NCBI RefSeq assembly: GCF_003287875.1
Contig: NZ_QMKK01000046.1
Coordinates: 310,001 to 374,000, forward strand
From: Martinezella tropici
GTDB lineage: Bacteria; Pseudomonadota; Alphaproteobacteria; Rhizobiales; Rhizobiaceae
Length of the DNA stretch: 64,000 nucleotides
Reading direction: 5' to 3'
Shown: positions 7,693-16,254 of the stretch, piece after piece
How positions within the stretch are numbered: the stretch's first letter is position 1
How the letters are laid out: each line of letters opens with the position of its first letter
Made by a program: the position numbers and the translations under genes
Notes under the pieces: generated by a model
What the model saw: only the letters and a program-made list of their open reading frames with translations
Told to the model about the DNA's origin: nothing
Database searches by the model: none

Positions 7693-9489
7693 ATGCCAGT
7701 CTACAAGGCCCCGGTGAACGATACGCTCTTCGTCCTGAACGATGTGCTCGGGCTGGAGCGCTATAACAATCTTCCGGGCTATGCCGATGCTACGCCCGAC
7801 ATGATCGAGGCGATTGTCGGCGAGGCGGCCAAGTTGTCGGAAGAGGTGCTTTTCCCGCTCAACTATTCCGGCGATCAGGAAGGCTGCGTGCGTCATGACG
7901 ATGGCACGGTCTCGACGCCGAAGGGCTTCAAGGAAGCCTATCGCGCCTATCGCGAGGGCGGCTGGCTGGGTCTGGCCGTACCGGAAGAATTCGGCGGGCA
8001 GGGGCTGCCCTATGTGCTGCACTGCGCCGTCGGCGAATATACCTCCGCCGCCAACATGTCGCTGATGATGTATCCGGGCCTGACGCAGGGCGCGATCGCT
8101 GCGATCCTCGTCCACGGCTCAGATGCGCAGAAGCAGACCTACTTGCCGAAATTGGTCGAAGGCACCTGGTCCGGCACCATGAACCTCACCGAACCGCATT
8201 GCGGCACCGATCTCGGCCTGCTGCGCACCAAGGCAGTGCCTCAGGGCGACGGCAGCTACAAGATATCAGGCCAGAAGATCTTCATCTCCGCCGGCGAACA
8301 CGACATGACGGATAATATCGTCCATCTCGTCCTCGCCCGCATCGAAGGCGCGCCAGAGGGCACCAAGGGCATCTCGCTGTTCATCGTGCCGAAATTCCTC
8401 GTCAGAGAAGATGGTTCGCTCGGCGAGCGCAACCCGGTTTCCTGCGGCGCGATCGAACATAAGATGGGCATCCACGGCAACGCCACCTGCGTCATGAATT
8501 ACGACGAGGCCACTGGCTTCCTGATCGGCGCCGAGAACAAGGGCCTCAACGCCATGTTCGTGATGATGAACGAGGCGCGTCTCGGTGTCGGCCTGCAGGG
8601 TCTCTCCATCGCCGAGATCGCCTATCAGAATGCCGCCGCCTATGCCCGCGAACGCATACAGGGCCGCTCGCTCTCCGGTCCGAAGGCACCGGACAAGAAG
8701 GCGGACCCGATCATCGTCCATCCCGATATCCGTCGCTCGCTGATGACCATCCGCGCCTTCAACGAGGCCGGCCGCGCCTTCCTGCTCTGGACGGCGCTGA
8801 AATCCGATATCGCCCATCGCTCTCCGGACGAGAAGGAACGCCAGGCAGCCGACGATATCCTTGGCCTCGCAACGCCGATCCTCAAGGGCGTCATGACCGA
8901 CAAGGGCTTCGACCATGCCGTCATGGCGCAGCAGGTCTTCGGCGGCCACGGCTACATCGAAGAGCATGGCATGAGCCAGTATGTCCGCGATGCCCGCATC
9001 ACCATGATCTATGAGGGCGCGAACGGCATCCAGGCGCTCGATCTCGTCGGCCGCAAGCTGGCGCTGAACGGCGGCCGCGCCGTCATGGCTCTCTTCAAGG
9101 AGATCGGCGATTTCTGCGAAGAAAACCGCAATGACGAGCAGATGGCTTTCTTCACCAAGCATCTGAAGAAAGGCTTGAACGACGTCCAGACCGCGACCAT
9201 GTGGTTCATGCAGAACGCCATGGCCAAGCCCGACAATGCCGGCGCCGGCTCGACTGATTACATGCATCTCTTCGGCCTCGTCGTCCTCGGCTATATGTGG
9301 GCAAAGATGGCCAAGGCGGCGCAGGCAGGCCTTGCGGCTGGCGACAGCGCGCGCGAGGATTATCTGAAGAACAAGCTTGTCACGGCGCGGTTCTATATGG
9401 AGCGCATCATGCCGGAAACGGCGCTGCGCAAGGCCCGCATCGAAACCGGCGCCGACACGATGATGGAACTGGCGGCGGAAGCCTTTTGA
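7693..9489 (+). CDS. Acyl-CoA dehydrogenase
   Basis: This 598-residue flavoprotein carries out the first step of beta-oxidation, converting acyl-CoA to trans-2-enoyl-CoA with FAD. Typical segments are MNLTEPHCGTDLGLLRTKA, the central YKISGQKIFISAGEHD, NEARLGVGLQGL, and the C-terminal QVFGGHGYIEEHGMSQY and ITMIYEGANGIQALDLVGRK; the glutamate in YEGANG is the expected catalytic base. The length is that of the 600-residue subfamily with an extra C-terminal domain. The ATG at 7693 is preceded by GGAGG at 7678-7682; the upstream in-frame start is rejected. It is the first gene of a three-gene operon with a thiolase and a bifunctional hydratase/dehydrogenase. Confidence 0.93.
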   Translation: MPVYKAPVNDTLFVLNDVLGLERYNNLPGYADATPDMIEAIVGEAAKLSEEVLFPLNYSGDQEGCVRHDDGTVSTPKGFKEAYRAYREGGWLGLAVPEEFGGQGLPYVLHCAVGEYTSAANMSLMMYPGLTQGAIAAILVHGSDAQKQTYLPKLVEGTWSGTMNLTEPHCGTDLGLLRTKAVPQGDGSYKISGQKIFISAGEHDMTDNIVHLVLARIEGAPEGTKGISLFIVPKFLVREDGSLGERNPVSCGAIEHKMGIHGNATCVMNYDEATGFLIGAENKGLNAMFVMMNEARLGVGLQGLSIAEIAYQNAAAYARERIQGRSLSGPKAPDKKADPIIVHPDIRRSLMTIRAFNEAGRAFLLWTALKSDIAHRSPDEKERQAADDILGLATPILKGVMTDKGFDHAVMAQQVFGGHGYIEEHGMSQYVRDARITMIYEGANGIQALDLVGRKLALNGGRAVMALFKEIGDFCEENRNDEQMAFFTKHLKKGLNDVQTATMWFMQNAMAKPDNAGAGSTDYMHLFGLVVLGYMWAKMAKAAQAGLAAGDSAREDYLKNKLVTARFYMERIMPETALRKARIETGADTMMELAAEAF

Positions 9490-9524
9490 GCAAGGCGGCG
9501 TCAGCTGCTGCAGGGAGATGAGAC

Positions 9525-10733
9525 ATGACCGAGGTTTTCATTTACGACCACGTGCGCACGCCGCGCGGGCGCGGCAAGAAGGATGGGGCGTTGCACGAAG
9601 TGCCGTCCGTTCGCCTCGCCGCCAAGACGCTGGAGGCGATCCGCGACCGCAACGGCCTCGATACCGAAACGGTTGACGATATCATTATGGGCTGCGTCGA
9701 TCCCGTCATGGAAGCCGGCGCCGTCATTCCGAGGGGCGCTGCCTTCGAAGCCGGCTATTCCACCAAGGCGCCCGGCATGCAGATTTCCCGCTTCTGCGCC
9801 TCAGGCCTCGATGCCGTGAATTTCGGTGCGGCCAAGATCGCGCAAGGGGCTGATGACATCGTCATCGCCGGCGGTGTCGAAAGCATGTCGCGCGTCGGCT
9901 TGGGCATGTCCGGCGGCGCTTGGTTCATGGACCCCTCGGTCAACTTTCCGGCCTATTTCATGCCGCAGGGCGTCTCGGCCGATCTTATCGCCACGAAATA
10001 CGGCTTCTCGCGCGATGACGTCGATGCCTATGCCGTCGAGAGCCAGAAGCGCGCCGCCAATGCCTGGGAGAAAGGCTACTTCAAGAATTCCGTCATTCCG
10101 GTGAAGGATATTAACGGCCTGACCATTCTCGACCGCGACGAGCACATGCGTCCCGGCACTGATATGCAGGCGCTCGCCTCGCTCAATCCGTCCTTCCAGC
10201 TGCCCGGCGAGATGGGCGGCTTCGAAGCCGTTGGCATCCAGGCGCATCCGGAAGTCGAGCGCATCAATTACGTCCACCATGCCGGCAATTCCTCAGGCAT
10301 CGTCGATGGCGCTGCCGCTGTTCTGCTCGGCTCCAAGGCGGGCGGTGAAAGCATGGGGCTGAAGCCGCGGGGCCGTATCAAGGCCTTCGCCAATATTGGC
10401 TCCGACCCGGCGCTGATGCTGACAGGCCCGGTCGATGTCACCGAAAAACTCCTGAAGCGCAGCGGCTTGACGCTTGCCGACATCGATCTCTTCGAGCTCA
10501 ACGAAGCCTTCGCCGCCGTCGTGCTGCGCTACATGCAGGCGTTCGACATTCCGCATGACAAGATCAACGTCAATGGCGGTGCGATCGCCATGGGCCATCC
10601 GCTCGGTGCGACCGGCGCGATGATCCTCGGCACGGTGCTCGATGAGCTGGAACGCCGCGATCTCAATACGGCGCTTGTGACACTCTGCATCGGCGCCGGC
10701 ATGGGCACTGCCACGATCGTCGAACGCGTCTGA
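9525..10733 (+). CDS. fadA: Acetyl-CoA C-acyltransferase (thiolase)
   Basis: The 402-residue protein is a thiolase that cleaves 3-ketoacyl-CoA to acetyl-CoA and a shortened acyl-CoA. The nucleophilic cysteine lies in QISRFCASGLDAVN (about residue 91), the histidine in GGAIAMGHPLGATGA (about 353) and the second cysteine in LCIGAGMGTA (about 390). The gene follows the acyl-CoA dehydrogenase gene by 35 bases and precedes the multifunctional enzyme gene by 13 bases. In FadAB-type systems the thiolase and the multifunctional protein form one complex, which is likely here. The symbol fadA is by function; exact chain-length preference cannot be read from the sequence. Confidence 0.93.
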   Translation: MTEVFIYDHVRTPRGRGKKDGALHEVPSVRLAAKTLEAIRDRNGLDTETVDDIIMGCVDPVMEAGAVIPRGAAFEAGYSTKAPGMQISRFCASGLDAVNFGAAKIAQGADDIVIAGGVESMSRVGLGMSGGAWFMDPSVNFPAYFMPQGVSADLIATKYGFSRDDVDAYAVESQKRAANAWEKGYFKNSVIPVKDINGLTILDRDEHMRPGTDMQALASLNPSFQLPGEMGGFEAVGIQAHPEVERINYVHHAGNSSGIVDGAAAVLLGSKAGGESMGLKPRGRIKAFANIGSDPALMLTGPVDVTEKLLKRSGLTLADIDLFELNEAFAAVVLRYMQAFDIPHDKINVNGGAIAMGHPLGATGAMILGTVLDELERRDLNTALVTLCIGAGMGTATIVERV

Positions 10734-10746
10734 GGAGGGGAAACCA

Positions 10747-12957
10747 ATGGCTTACACGAATTTCACCGTCGAAACCGACGCAGACGGCATAGCCCTCGTT
10801 ACTTGGGACATGCCCGGCAAGTCCATGAACGTCTTCACCGCCGAGATCCTGGAGGAGCTGAACGCCATCATCGATGCCACGGTTGCCGATGCGGCCGTCA
10901 AGGGCGTGGTCTTCACCTCAGGCAAATCGTCCTTCTCCGGCGGCGCCGATCTTTCGATGATCAGGTCGATGTTTTCCTTCTACCAGGAGGAAAAGGCGAA
11001 GGACCCGGCCGCTGCCACGCAGAAGCTCTTCGATCTTGTCGGGCGCATGACCGGCCTGTTCCGCAAGCTCGAAACCTGCGGCAAACCCTGGGTTTCGGCT
11101 ATCAACGGCACCTGCATGGGCGGTGCTTTCGAACTGTCGCTCGCCTGCCACGGCCGCGTCGCGTCGAGCGCCAAGAGCGTCAAGATCGCGCTGCCCGAAG
11201 TCAAGGTCGGCATCTTTCCCGGCGCCGGCGGCACGCAGCGCGTCGCGCGCCTGACGGATGCGCAATCCGCCCTGCAGATGATGACGACGGGCCAGTCGCT
11301 GACGGCGGCGCGCGCCAAGGCCATGAACCTCGTGCATCAGGTGGTCGAGCCGGATCAGCTGATCTCGGCCGCGAAGCAGATGATCAAGGATGGCTTGAAG
11401 CCCATCGCCCCTTGGGACGAAAAGGGCTTCAAGGCGCCCGGCGGCGGCATCTGGACGCCGGCCGCAGCCCAGCTCTGGCCGGCAGCACCCGCCATCCTGC
11501 GCCGCGAGACGGCGGGCAACTATCCGGCAGCGCTCGCGATCCTCAAATGCGTCTATGAAGGCCTGCAGGTCCCCTTCGATACCGGCCTCAAGATCGAGCA
11601 GCGCTATTTCACCCATGTGCTGCAGACCACCGAAGCCTATTCGATGATCCGCTCGCTGTTCATCTCCATGCAGGAACTCGGCAAGGGCGCGCGCCGACCG
11701 GCAGGCCAGCCGAAGACGGAGCTCAAGAAGGTCGGCGTCGTCGGTGCCGGCTTCATGGGCGCGTCCATCGCCTATGTCACAGCCGCCGCGGGCATTCCCG
11801 TCACGCTGATCGACCGCGACATCGAGGCTGCGACCAAGGGCAAGGGCGTCGGCGAGGGGCTGGTCAAGGATTCAATCGGTAAGGGAAGGCTGACGCAGGA
11901 CGAGGGAGCGGCCCTTCTGTCCCGCATCACGCCGTCGGCCGATTATTCGGATCTGAAGGATGCGGATCTTGTCATCGAAGCGGTATTCGAGGATCGCGAC
12001 GTCAAGAAGGCCGTCATCGAGGCGATCGAAGCCGTGCTGCCGGCCGGCGCCGTCTTCGCCTCCAACACCTCGACGCTGCCGATCACGGGCCTTGCGAAGA
12101 ATTCCAAGCGCCCGGCCGATTTCATCGGCGTCCACTTCTTCTCGCCGGTCGAGAAGATGATGCTGACCGAAGTCATCCTCGGCAAGGAAACCGGCGATCA
12201 TGCGCTGGCCGTCGCGCTCGATTACGTCGCCGCCATCAAGAAGACGCCGATCGTCGTCAACGACACCCGCGGCTTCTTCGTCAATCGCTGCGTCTTCCGC
12301 TATATCCACGAAGCCTATGACATGCTGATCGAGGGTGTGCCCGCAGCCATGATCGAAAATGCCGCCAAGATGGCCGGCATGCCCGTCGGACCTCTGGCGC
12401 TGAACGACGAAGTCGCCATCGACCTCTCCTACAAGATCCTGAAGGCGACGGTTGCCGATCTCGGCGAGAAGGCGGTTGACCCGCGTCACATGCAGCTGAT
12501 CAGCGGTCTCGTCGAAGGTGAGGGTCGTTTGGGCCGGAAGAACTCCAAGGGCTTCTACGATTACCCGCCGAAGCCGGCCAAGAAGTCGCTCTGGCCGGGC
12601 CTCAAGGATCTCTATCCGCAGAAGAAGGCCGATGAGATCGATGTCAACGTGTTGAAGCAGCGCTTCCTCGCCACCATCGCACTGGAAGCTGCCCGCACGA
12701 TCGAGGAAGGCATCGTCACCGATCCGCGCGAGGCCGATGTCGGCTCCATCCTCGGCTTCGGCTTCGCGCCCTACACGGGCGGTGCACTGTCCTACATCGA
12801 CGGCATGGGTGTGAAGGCTTTCGTGGAGCTCTGCGAAAAGCTTGCAACCGCCTACGGCCCGCATTTCCAGCCCACAGCGCTGCTGAAGGATATGGCCACA
12901 AAGGGCGAGACCTTCTACGGCCGCTTCGATCCCTATGGCGCCAAGAAGGCGGCTTGA
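10747..12957 (+). CDS. fadB: Bifunctional enoyl-CoA hydratase/3-hydroxyacyl-CoA dehydrogenase
   Basis: The 736-residue protein combines an N-terminal crotonase domain with a C-terminal NAD-dependent dehydrogenase. The crotonase part shows SGGADLSM (oxyanion hole), MGGAFELSLACHGRVAS and PEVKVGIFPGAGGTQR with the catalytic glutamate. The dehydrogenase part starts near residue 325 with the Rossmann motif GVVGAGFMGASIAY, followed by HFFSPVEKMMLTEVI with the catalytic histidine and NDTRGFFVNR. It catalyses the second and third beta-oxidation steps. GGAGG-like sequence precedes the ATG. The gene ends the operon and is followed by a clear terminator. It could equally be called fadJ. Confidence 0.93.
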   Translation: MAYTNFTVETDADGIALVTWDMPGKSMNVFTAEILEELNAIIDATVADAAVKGVVFTSGKSSFSGGADLSMIRSMFSFYQEEKAKDPAAATQKLFDLVGRMTGLFRKLETCGKPWVSAINGTCMGGAFELSLACHGRVASSAKSVKIALPEVKVGIFPGAGGTQRVARLTDAQSALQMMTTGQSLTAARAKAMNLVHQVVEPDQLISAAKQMIKDGLKPIAPWDEKGFKAPGGGIWTPAAAQLWPAAPAILRRETAGNYPAALAILKCVYEGLQVPFDTGLKIEQRYFTHVLQTTEAYSMIRSLFISMQELGKGARRPAGQPKTELKKVGVVGAGFMGASIAYVTAAAGIPVTLIDRDIEAATKGKGVGEGLVKDSIGKGRLTQDEGAALLSRITPSADYSDLKDADLVIEAVFEDRDVKKAVIEAIEAVLPAGAVFASNTSTLPITGLAKNSKRPADFIGVHFFSPVEKMMLTEVILGKETGDHALAVALDYVAAIKKTPIVVNDTRGFFVNRCVFRYIHEAYDMLIEGVPAAMIENAAKMAGMPVGPLALNDEVAIDLSYKILKATVADLGEKAVDPRHMQLISGLVEGEGRLGRKNSKGFYDYPPKPAKKSLWPGLKDLYPQKKADEIDVNVLKQRFLATIALEAARTIEEGIVTDPREADVGSILGFGFAPYTGGALSYIDGMGVKAFVELCEKLATAYGPHFQPTALLKDMATKGETFYGRFDPYGAKKAA

Positions 12958-12988
12958 GCCAACAGCTCGTCACTGACCGCAAATAATG

Positions 12989-13017
12989 GGCCGTTCCTGT
13001 CGGGAACGGCCCTTTTC
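12989..13017 (+). terminator. Rho-independent terminator of the beta-oxidation operon
   Basis: A 10-bp GC-rich stem (GGGCCGTTCC at 12989-12998 with GGAACGGCCC at 13004-13013), a five-base loop and TTTT at 13014-13017 lie 31 bases after the stop codon. Confidence 0.9.
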
Positions 13018-13058
13018 ATTCGTCTTCTGCTTGAGTCCATCAAACCGAGGAGAATGAC

Positions 13059-13502
13059 ATGATCGAGATCATCGGCAATCGTGACGAAGCCGAAGCCATC
13101 AACGCAATGCTTGCAGGCTGGATGTCTGCGCTTGGCAATAAGGACGCCGCCGGTGTCGTCGAGCACTTAAGCGACGATGTCATCAGCTTTACTCTGGCGG
13201 CGCCGCTCGTACACAAGGGTAAGGGCGAGGAAGGCTTGCGGGGCTGGTTTTCGACCTGGGAAGGGCCGATCGGCGGCGATGCCGTCGATGTCAGGTTAGT
13301 CGTCGGCGAGGATGTCGCCTTCTGGACCGGCCTTGTGCATATGACCGGCAGGAAGACGGACGGCGTCGAGGTCGATCTATGGTTTCGCCAGACGCTCGGC
13401 CTCAGAAAGGCGGCGGGCATCTGGAAGATCGTTCACGAGCATACGTCGGTGCCGTTTGCGATGGATGGCAGTGGTCTTGCCGAACTTGGGCTCAAACCGT
13501 AA
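13059..13502 (+). CDS. SnoaL/NTF2-like protein of unknown function
   Basis: The 147-residue protein has the pattern of the NTF2-like alpha+beta barrel fold: an N-terminal helix pair (AEAINAMLAGWMSALGNKD, AAGVVEHL), then SDDVISFTLAAPLVHKGKGEEGL and alternating strands ending WKIVHEHTSVPF. Such proteins include steroid isomerases, polyketide cyclases and ligand-binding domains, so no specific reaction can be given. A GAGGAG site precedes the ATG. The gene stands alone between a terminator and a convergent MFS gene. Confidence 0.8.
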   Translation: MIEIIGNRDEAEAINAMLAGWMSALGNKDAAGVVEHLSDDVISFTLAAPLVHKGKGEEGLRGWFSTWEGPIGGDAVDVRLVVGEDVAFWTGLVHMTGRKTDGVEVDLWFRQTLGLRKAAGIWKIVHEHTSVPFAMDGSGLAELGLKP

Positions 13503-13510
13503 GAGAAAGC

Positions 13511-14722
13511 TTACGACATACTCACTGATTTCTCTTGCTCCGCCCTCAACGCCAGTACGCCCCAGCCCACGAGCAGGAGGATCGCCGCCGCGTAGATGTC
13601 GGCGGCTTCGGCAAATCCAAGCGCCTTCGACAGGAAGCCGGCCAGAATGGCGGGCAAGCTGAAGGCGAGATAGCTCTGGATATAGAAGGCCGAGAGCAGC
13701 CCGGCGCGTTCGTCGGGCTTTGCCAGCGGCATGATGCTTCTCACCGTGCCGAGAAAGGTCGCTCCGAAGCCGGCGCCGGCGATCAACGTCCCAAGGCCGA
13801 GGATCGACACCTCGGCTGCATGCATGCCGGCGACAACGGTCAGTATGCCGAGCGTCATGCTCGGTATGCCGAACTTCATGATCATGGCGGTGGATTTCTC
13901 GCGCAGCAGGAACACGCCCGCCGCACCGCTGATCGTCAAGGCCGCGACCACGGAGCCGCCGGTCAGCGGCGCCGTGCTGCCGGTCGTCGTGCTGACGAGC
14001 GATGGCACCAGCGACAGATAGAAGCCGGCAAGCGCCCAGACGGCGATGTTGATCGGCGTCAGCGCCAGCAAAGTGCGGCGAACCTGTGGGGGAACGGCGA
14101 CTTCCGGCTTCAGCGAGGCAAGCAGCCCGCTCTGCCGACGCGTCGTCTCGGGCACCAGCCAGAGCAGCACGGCTTGCAGGATAAGAAGGATGAGCGTGAC
14201 GATATAGACGAGCAGGGTCGGCGCCGGTGCAAACTGAACCAGGAGGCTGGTGCCGAGCGCGCCGATCGCCATGCCCGTCAGCGGCGCAAGGCTGTTGGTG
14301 ATCGATCCCTTGACCGGATCGAGATCGACGAGAGCGGCTCCGATGGAGCTCGCCGCCGCTCCCGTAGCCAGGCCCTGCACGACGCGGGCGGCAATCAGCC
14401 AATCCGGACCTCTGGCCATTAAAAACAGCAGCATAGCCACCATATTGAGGAGGATCGATGCGAAGATCACCGGCCGACGTCCGAGATGGTCGGAAATCGA
14501 GCCGACGATCAGCAGCGAAGCGAGGAGGGCGAAGGCATAGACGGCGAAGATTACCGTGATCAGGATCGGCGAGAAGGCGAAGGCCTGCTGGTAAAGGCGG
14601 TAGAGAGGCGTCGGCACGGATGAGGCGGCGAAGAACAATGCGCTCGTCGCGGCGTAGTAGAACGGCGCCAAACGCCTGGCCAATGAGATCGGTGCACTGG
14701 CGGTGGAATTGGGCTCGGTCAT
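13511..14722 (-). CDS. Major facilitator superfamily transporter
   Basis: The 403-residue protein has about twelve hydrophobic helices and the MFS signature in the loop after helix 2 (GSISDHLGRRPVIF). Helix 5 contains PLTGMAIGALGTSLLV, similar to the drug/proton antiporter motif, so it is probably an efflux pump. The gene is divergent from a TetR-type regulator gene with a palindrome between them, a common layout for drug or metabolite efflux under repression. The substrate is unknown. Confidence 0.88.
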   Translation of the reverse strand: MTEPNSTASAPISLARRLAPFYYAATSALFFAASSVPTPLYRLYQQAFAFSPILITVIFAVYAFALLASLLIVGSISDHLGRRPVIFASILLNMVAMLLFLMARGPDWLIAARVVQGLATGAAASSIGAALVDLDPVKGSITNSLAPLTGMAIGALGTSLLVQFAPAPTLLVYIVTLILLILQAVLLWLVPETTRRQSGLLASLKPEVAVPPQVRRTLLALTPINIAVWALAGFYLSLVPSLVSTTTGSTAPLTGGSVVAALTISGAAGVFLLREKSTAMIMKFGIPSMTLGILTVVAGMHAAEVSILGLGTLIAGAGFGATFLGTVRSIMPLAKPDERAGLLSAFYIQSYLAFSLPAILAGFLSKALGFAEAADIYAAAILLLVGWGVLALRAEQEKSVSMS

Positions 14723-14733
14723 CGACTATATCC

Positions 14734-14746
14734 TAGCTTAAAGCTA
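14734..14746. promoter_or_regulatory. Palindromic operator between the MFS and TetR genes
   Basis: Bases 14734-14746 read TAGCTT-A-AAGCTA, a perfect 13-base palindrome 12 bases upstream of the MFS start codon; a further TTAGCT lies at 14757-14762. The position suits repression of the efflux gene by the divergent TetR protein. This is inference from symmetry and location. Confidence 0.5.
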
Positions 14747-14860
14747 AAAGATTGCGTTAGCTGCATATAGGATGCTCAACGCGCAAAAGCAAATAATTTG
14801 CCTTAGTGAATGGCGCCTGGTCATTCGCCATCGGCAAAAGGGAAAGATTGGCAAAGGCTT

Positions 14861-15427
14861 ATGGGCTACAGAGAAAATCCCCGTCCCGGCGGGCGCAGTG
14901 CCAGAGTGCAGGCGGCGGTGCATCAATCCGTCCGCGACATGCTGGCGACGATGGATCGCGCCGACATCACCATCCCTATGATCGCGCAACGCGCCAACGT
15001 CACGCCTTCTACGATCTATCGCCGCTGGGGCGATCTTCAAGAGCTTCTGGCCGACGTCGCCGCCTCGCGTTTGCGGCCGGAAGCCGAGCCAGCGAAGGTC
15101 GGCAGCCCCCGCGAGGATCTGGAAGCGTGGGCCGAGCAATATGCCGACGAAATGGCCTCCGGTGTGGGGCGGCAAATGCTGCGCGACATTCTTTCGGCCT
15201 CAGACGTGGCAAATGCCGAGAAGTGCAGCGGTTATACGCAGCAGCAGCTTGCTGTTTTCATTGCCCGTGCCAAGGAGCAGGGCGAGGCGTTTCCGACACT
15301 GACGGAACTGATGGACCACGTCATCTCACCGGTCATATATCGCATTCTCTTCGATCAGGCCCCCGGCCCGGATTATGTTCGCAAGCTGGTTGCCAAAGTG
15401 ATGCCGGAAGGAACGCTCAAAAGCTGA
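14861..15427 (+). CDS. TetR family transcriptional regulator
   Basis: The 188-residue protein has an N-terminal TetR helix-turn-helix (ITIPMIAQRANVTPSTIYRRWGD, about residues 38-60) and a C-terminal ligand-binding part of the TetR_C type (LMDHVISPVIYRILF). It should repress the divergent MFS exporter gene and perhaps itself. The start at 14861 gives MGYRENPRPGG with AAAGG about seven bases upstream; an in-frame ATG at 14810 would add 17 residues. Confidence 0.85.
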   Translation: MGYRENPRPGGRSARVQAAVHQSVRDMLATMDRADITIPMIAQRANVTPSTIYRRWGDLQELLADVAASRLRPEAEPAKVGSPREDLEAWAEQYADEMASGVGRQMLRDILSASDVANAEKCSGYTQQQLAVFIARAKEQGEAFPTLTELMDHVISPVIYRILFDQAPGPDYVRKLVAKVMPEGTLKS

Positions 15428-15683
15428 AACATGGCAACCAGCGCGCCGGGCGACTCATCAAAGATTTGTTCACGTGTCGTGGGTGGCGGCCACGATAGCG
15501 TTGCCCGCAACTGACGAACAAGTAACTGGTGATATGCGCGGATAAATTGCCTAACCCACGGGATTATCTTGGGATATTCGCGCCTGAATAAGAGTTTTCG
15601 CCAATCTGCTGTTGAAAACTAAGGAAAAAGATGGTGCTAATTATCGACAGTGAATTCAACGGCAACGCGAAGGGGACTGTTTA

Positions 15684-16109
15684 ATGCTTAATGAATTTAA
15701 GGCATTCATCGCCCGCGGCAATGTCATGGATCTCGCGGTCGGCGTGATCATCGGCGGCGCTTTCGGCGGCATCGTGAAATCGCTGGTTGACGATATCATC
15801 ATGCCGATCGTTGGCGCGATTTTCGGCGGCTTCGACTTCTCGAACTATTTCATCGGCCTCTCCTCGGCGGTCAATGCGCCGACGCTCGCCGCCGCCCGCG
15901 CACAGGGCGCGGTTTTCGCCTACGGCAATTTCATCACCGTCCTCATCAATTTCCTCATCCTCGCCTGGATCATCTTCCTGATGGTCAAGGGCGTAAACAC
16001 GCTGCGTGCCCAGGTCGAGCGCAAGGAAGACAAAGTCGCCGAGGCAGCACCGCCGCCGGCCGACGTCCAGCTGCTGACGGAAATCCGCGATCTTCTCGCC
16101 AAGCGCTGA
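15684..16109 (+). CDS. mscL: Large-conductance mechanosensitive channel MscL
   Basis: The 141-residue protein is MscL, the homopentameric inner-membrane channel that opens under high membrane tension after osmotic downshock. It begins MLNEFKAFIARGNVMDLAVG, with the conserved amphipathic helix, then the first membrane helix IIGGAFGGIVKSLVDDIIMP, a periplasmic loop, the second helix (FITVLINFLILAWIIFLMV) and a charged C-terminal helix (LTEIRDLLAKR). AAGGGGA precedes the ATG by about eight bases. The 256 bases upstream hold no other gene that I can support. Confidence 0.96.
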   Translation: MLNEFKAFIARGNVMDLAVGVIIGGAFGGIVKSLVDDIIMPIVGAIFGGFDFSNYFIGLSSAVNAPTLAAARAQGAVFAYGNFITVLINFLILAWIIFLMVKGVNTLRAQVERKEDKVAEAAPPPADVQLLTEIRDLLAKR

Positions 16110-16135
16110 CGGCTTCGCTCGTCCTGTTCAATAAG

Positions 16136-16164
16136 AAGCCTCGGTCCCGAAAGGATCGAGGCTT
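16136..16164. terminator. Hairpin after mscL, probable terminator
   Basis: An 8-bp stem (AAGCCTCG at 16136-16143 with CGAGGCTT at 16157-16164) lies 26 bases after the mscL stop and is followed by ATTC rather than a clean T-tract, so it is a weak terminator candidate. Confidence 0.5.
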
Positions 16165-16254
16165 ATTCATCACCAAAATCGATCGGTCACTAAGGCAAAG
16201 TCATGGGATTTGTCCGCCGCTCTGCTTTATGAAGGCGGAAACCGGAGACTTTGC

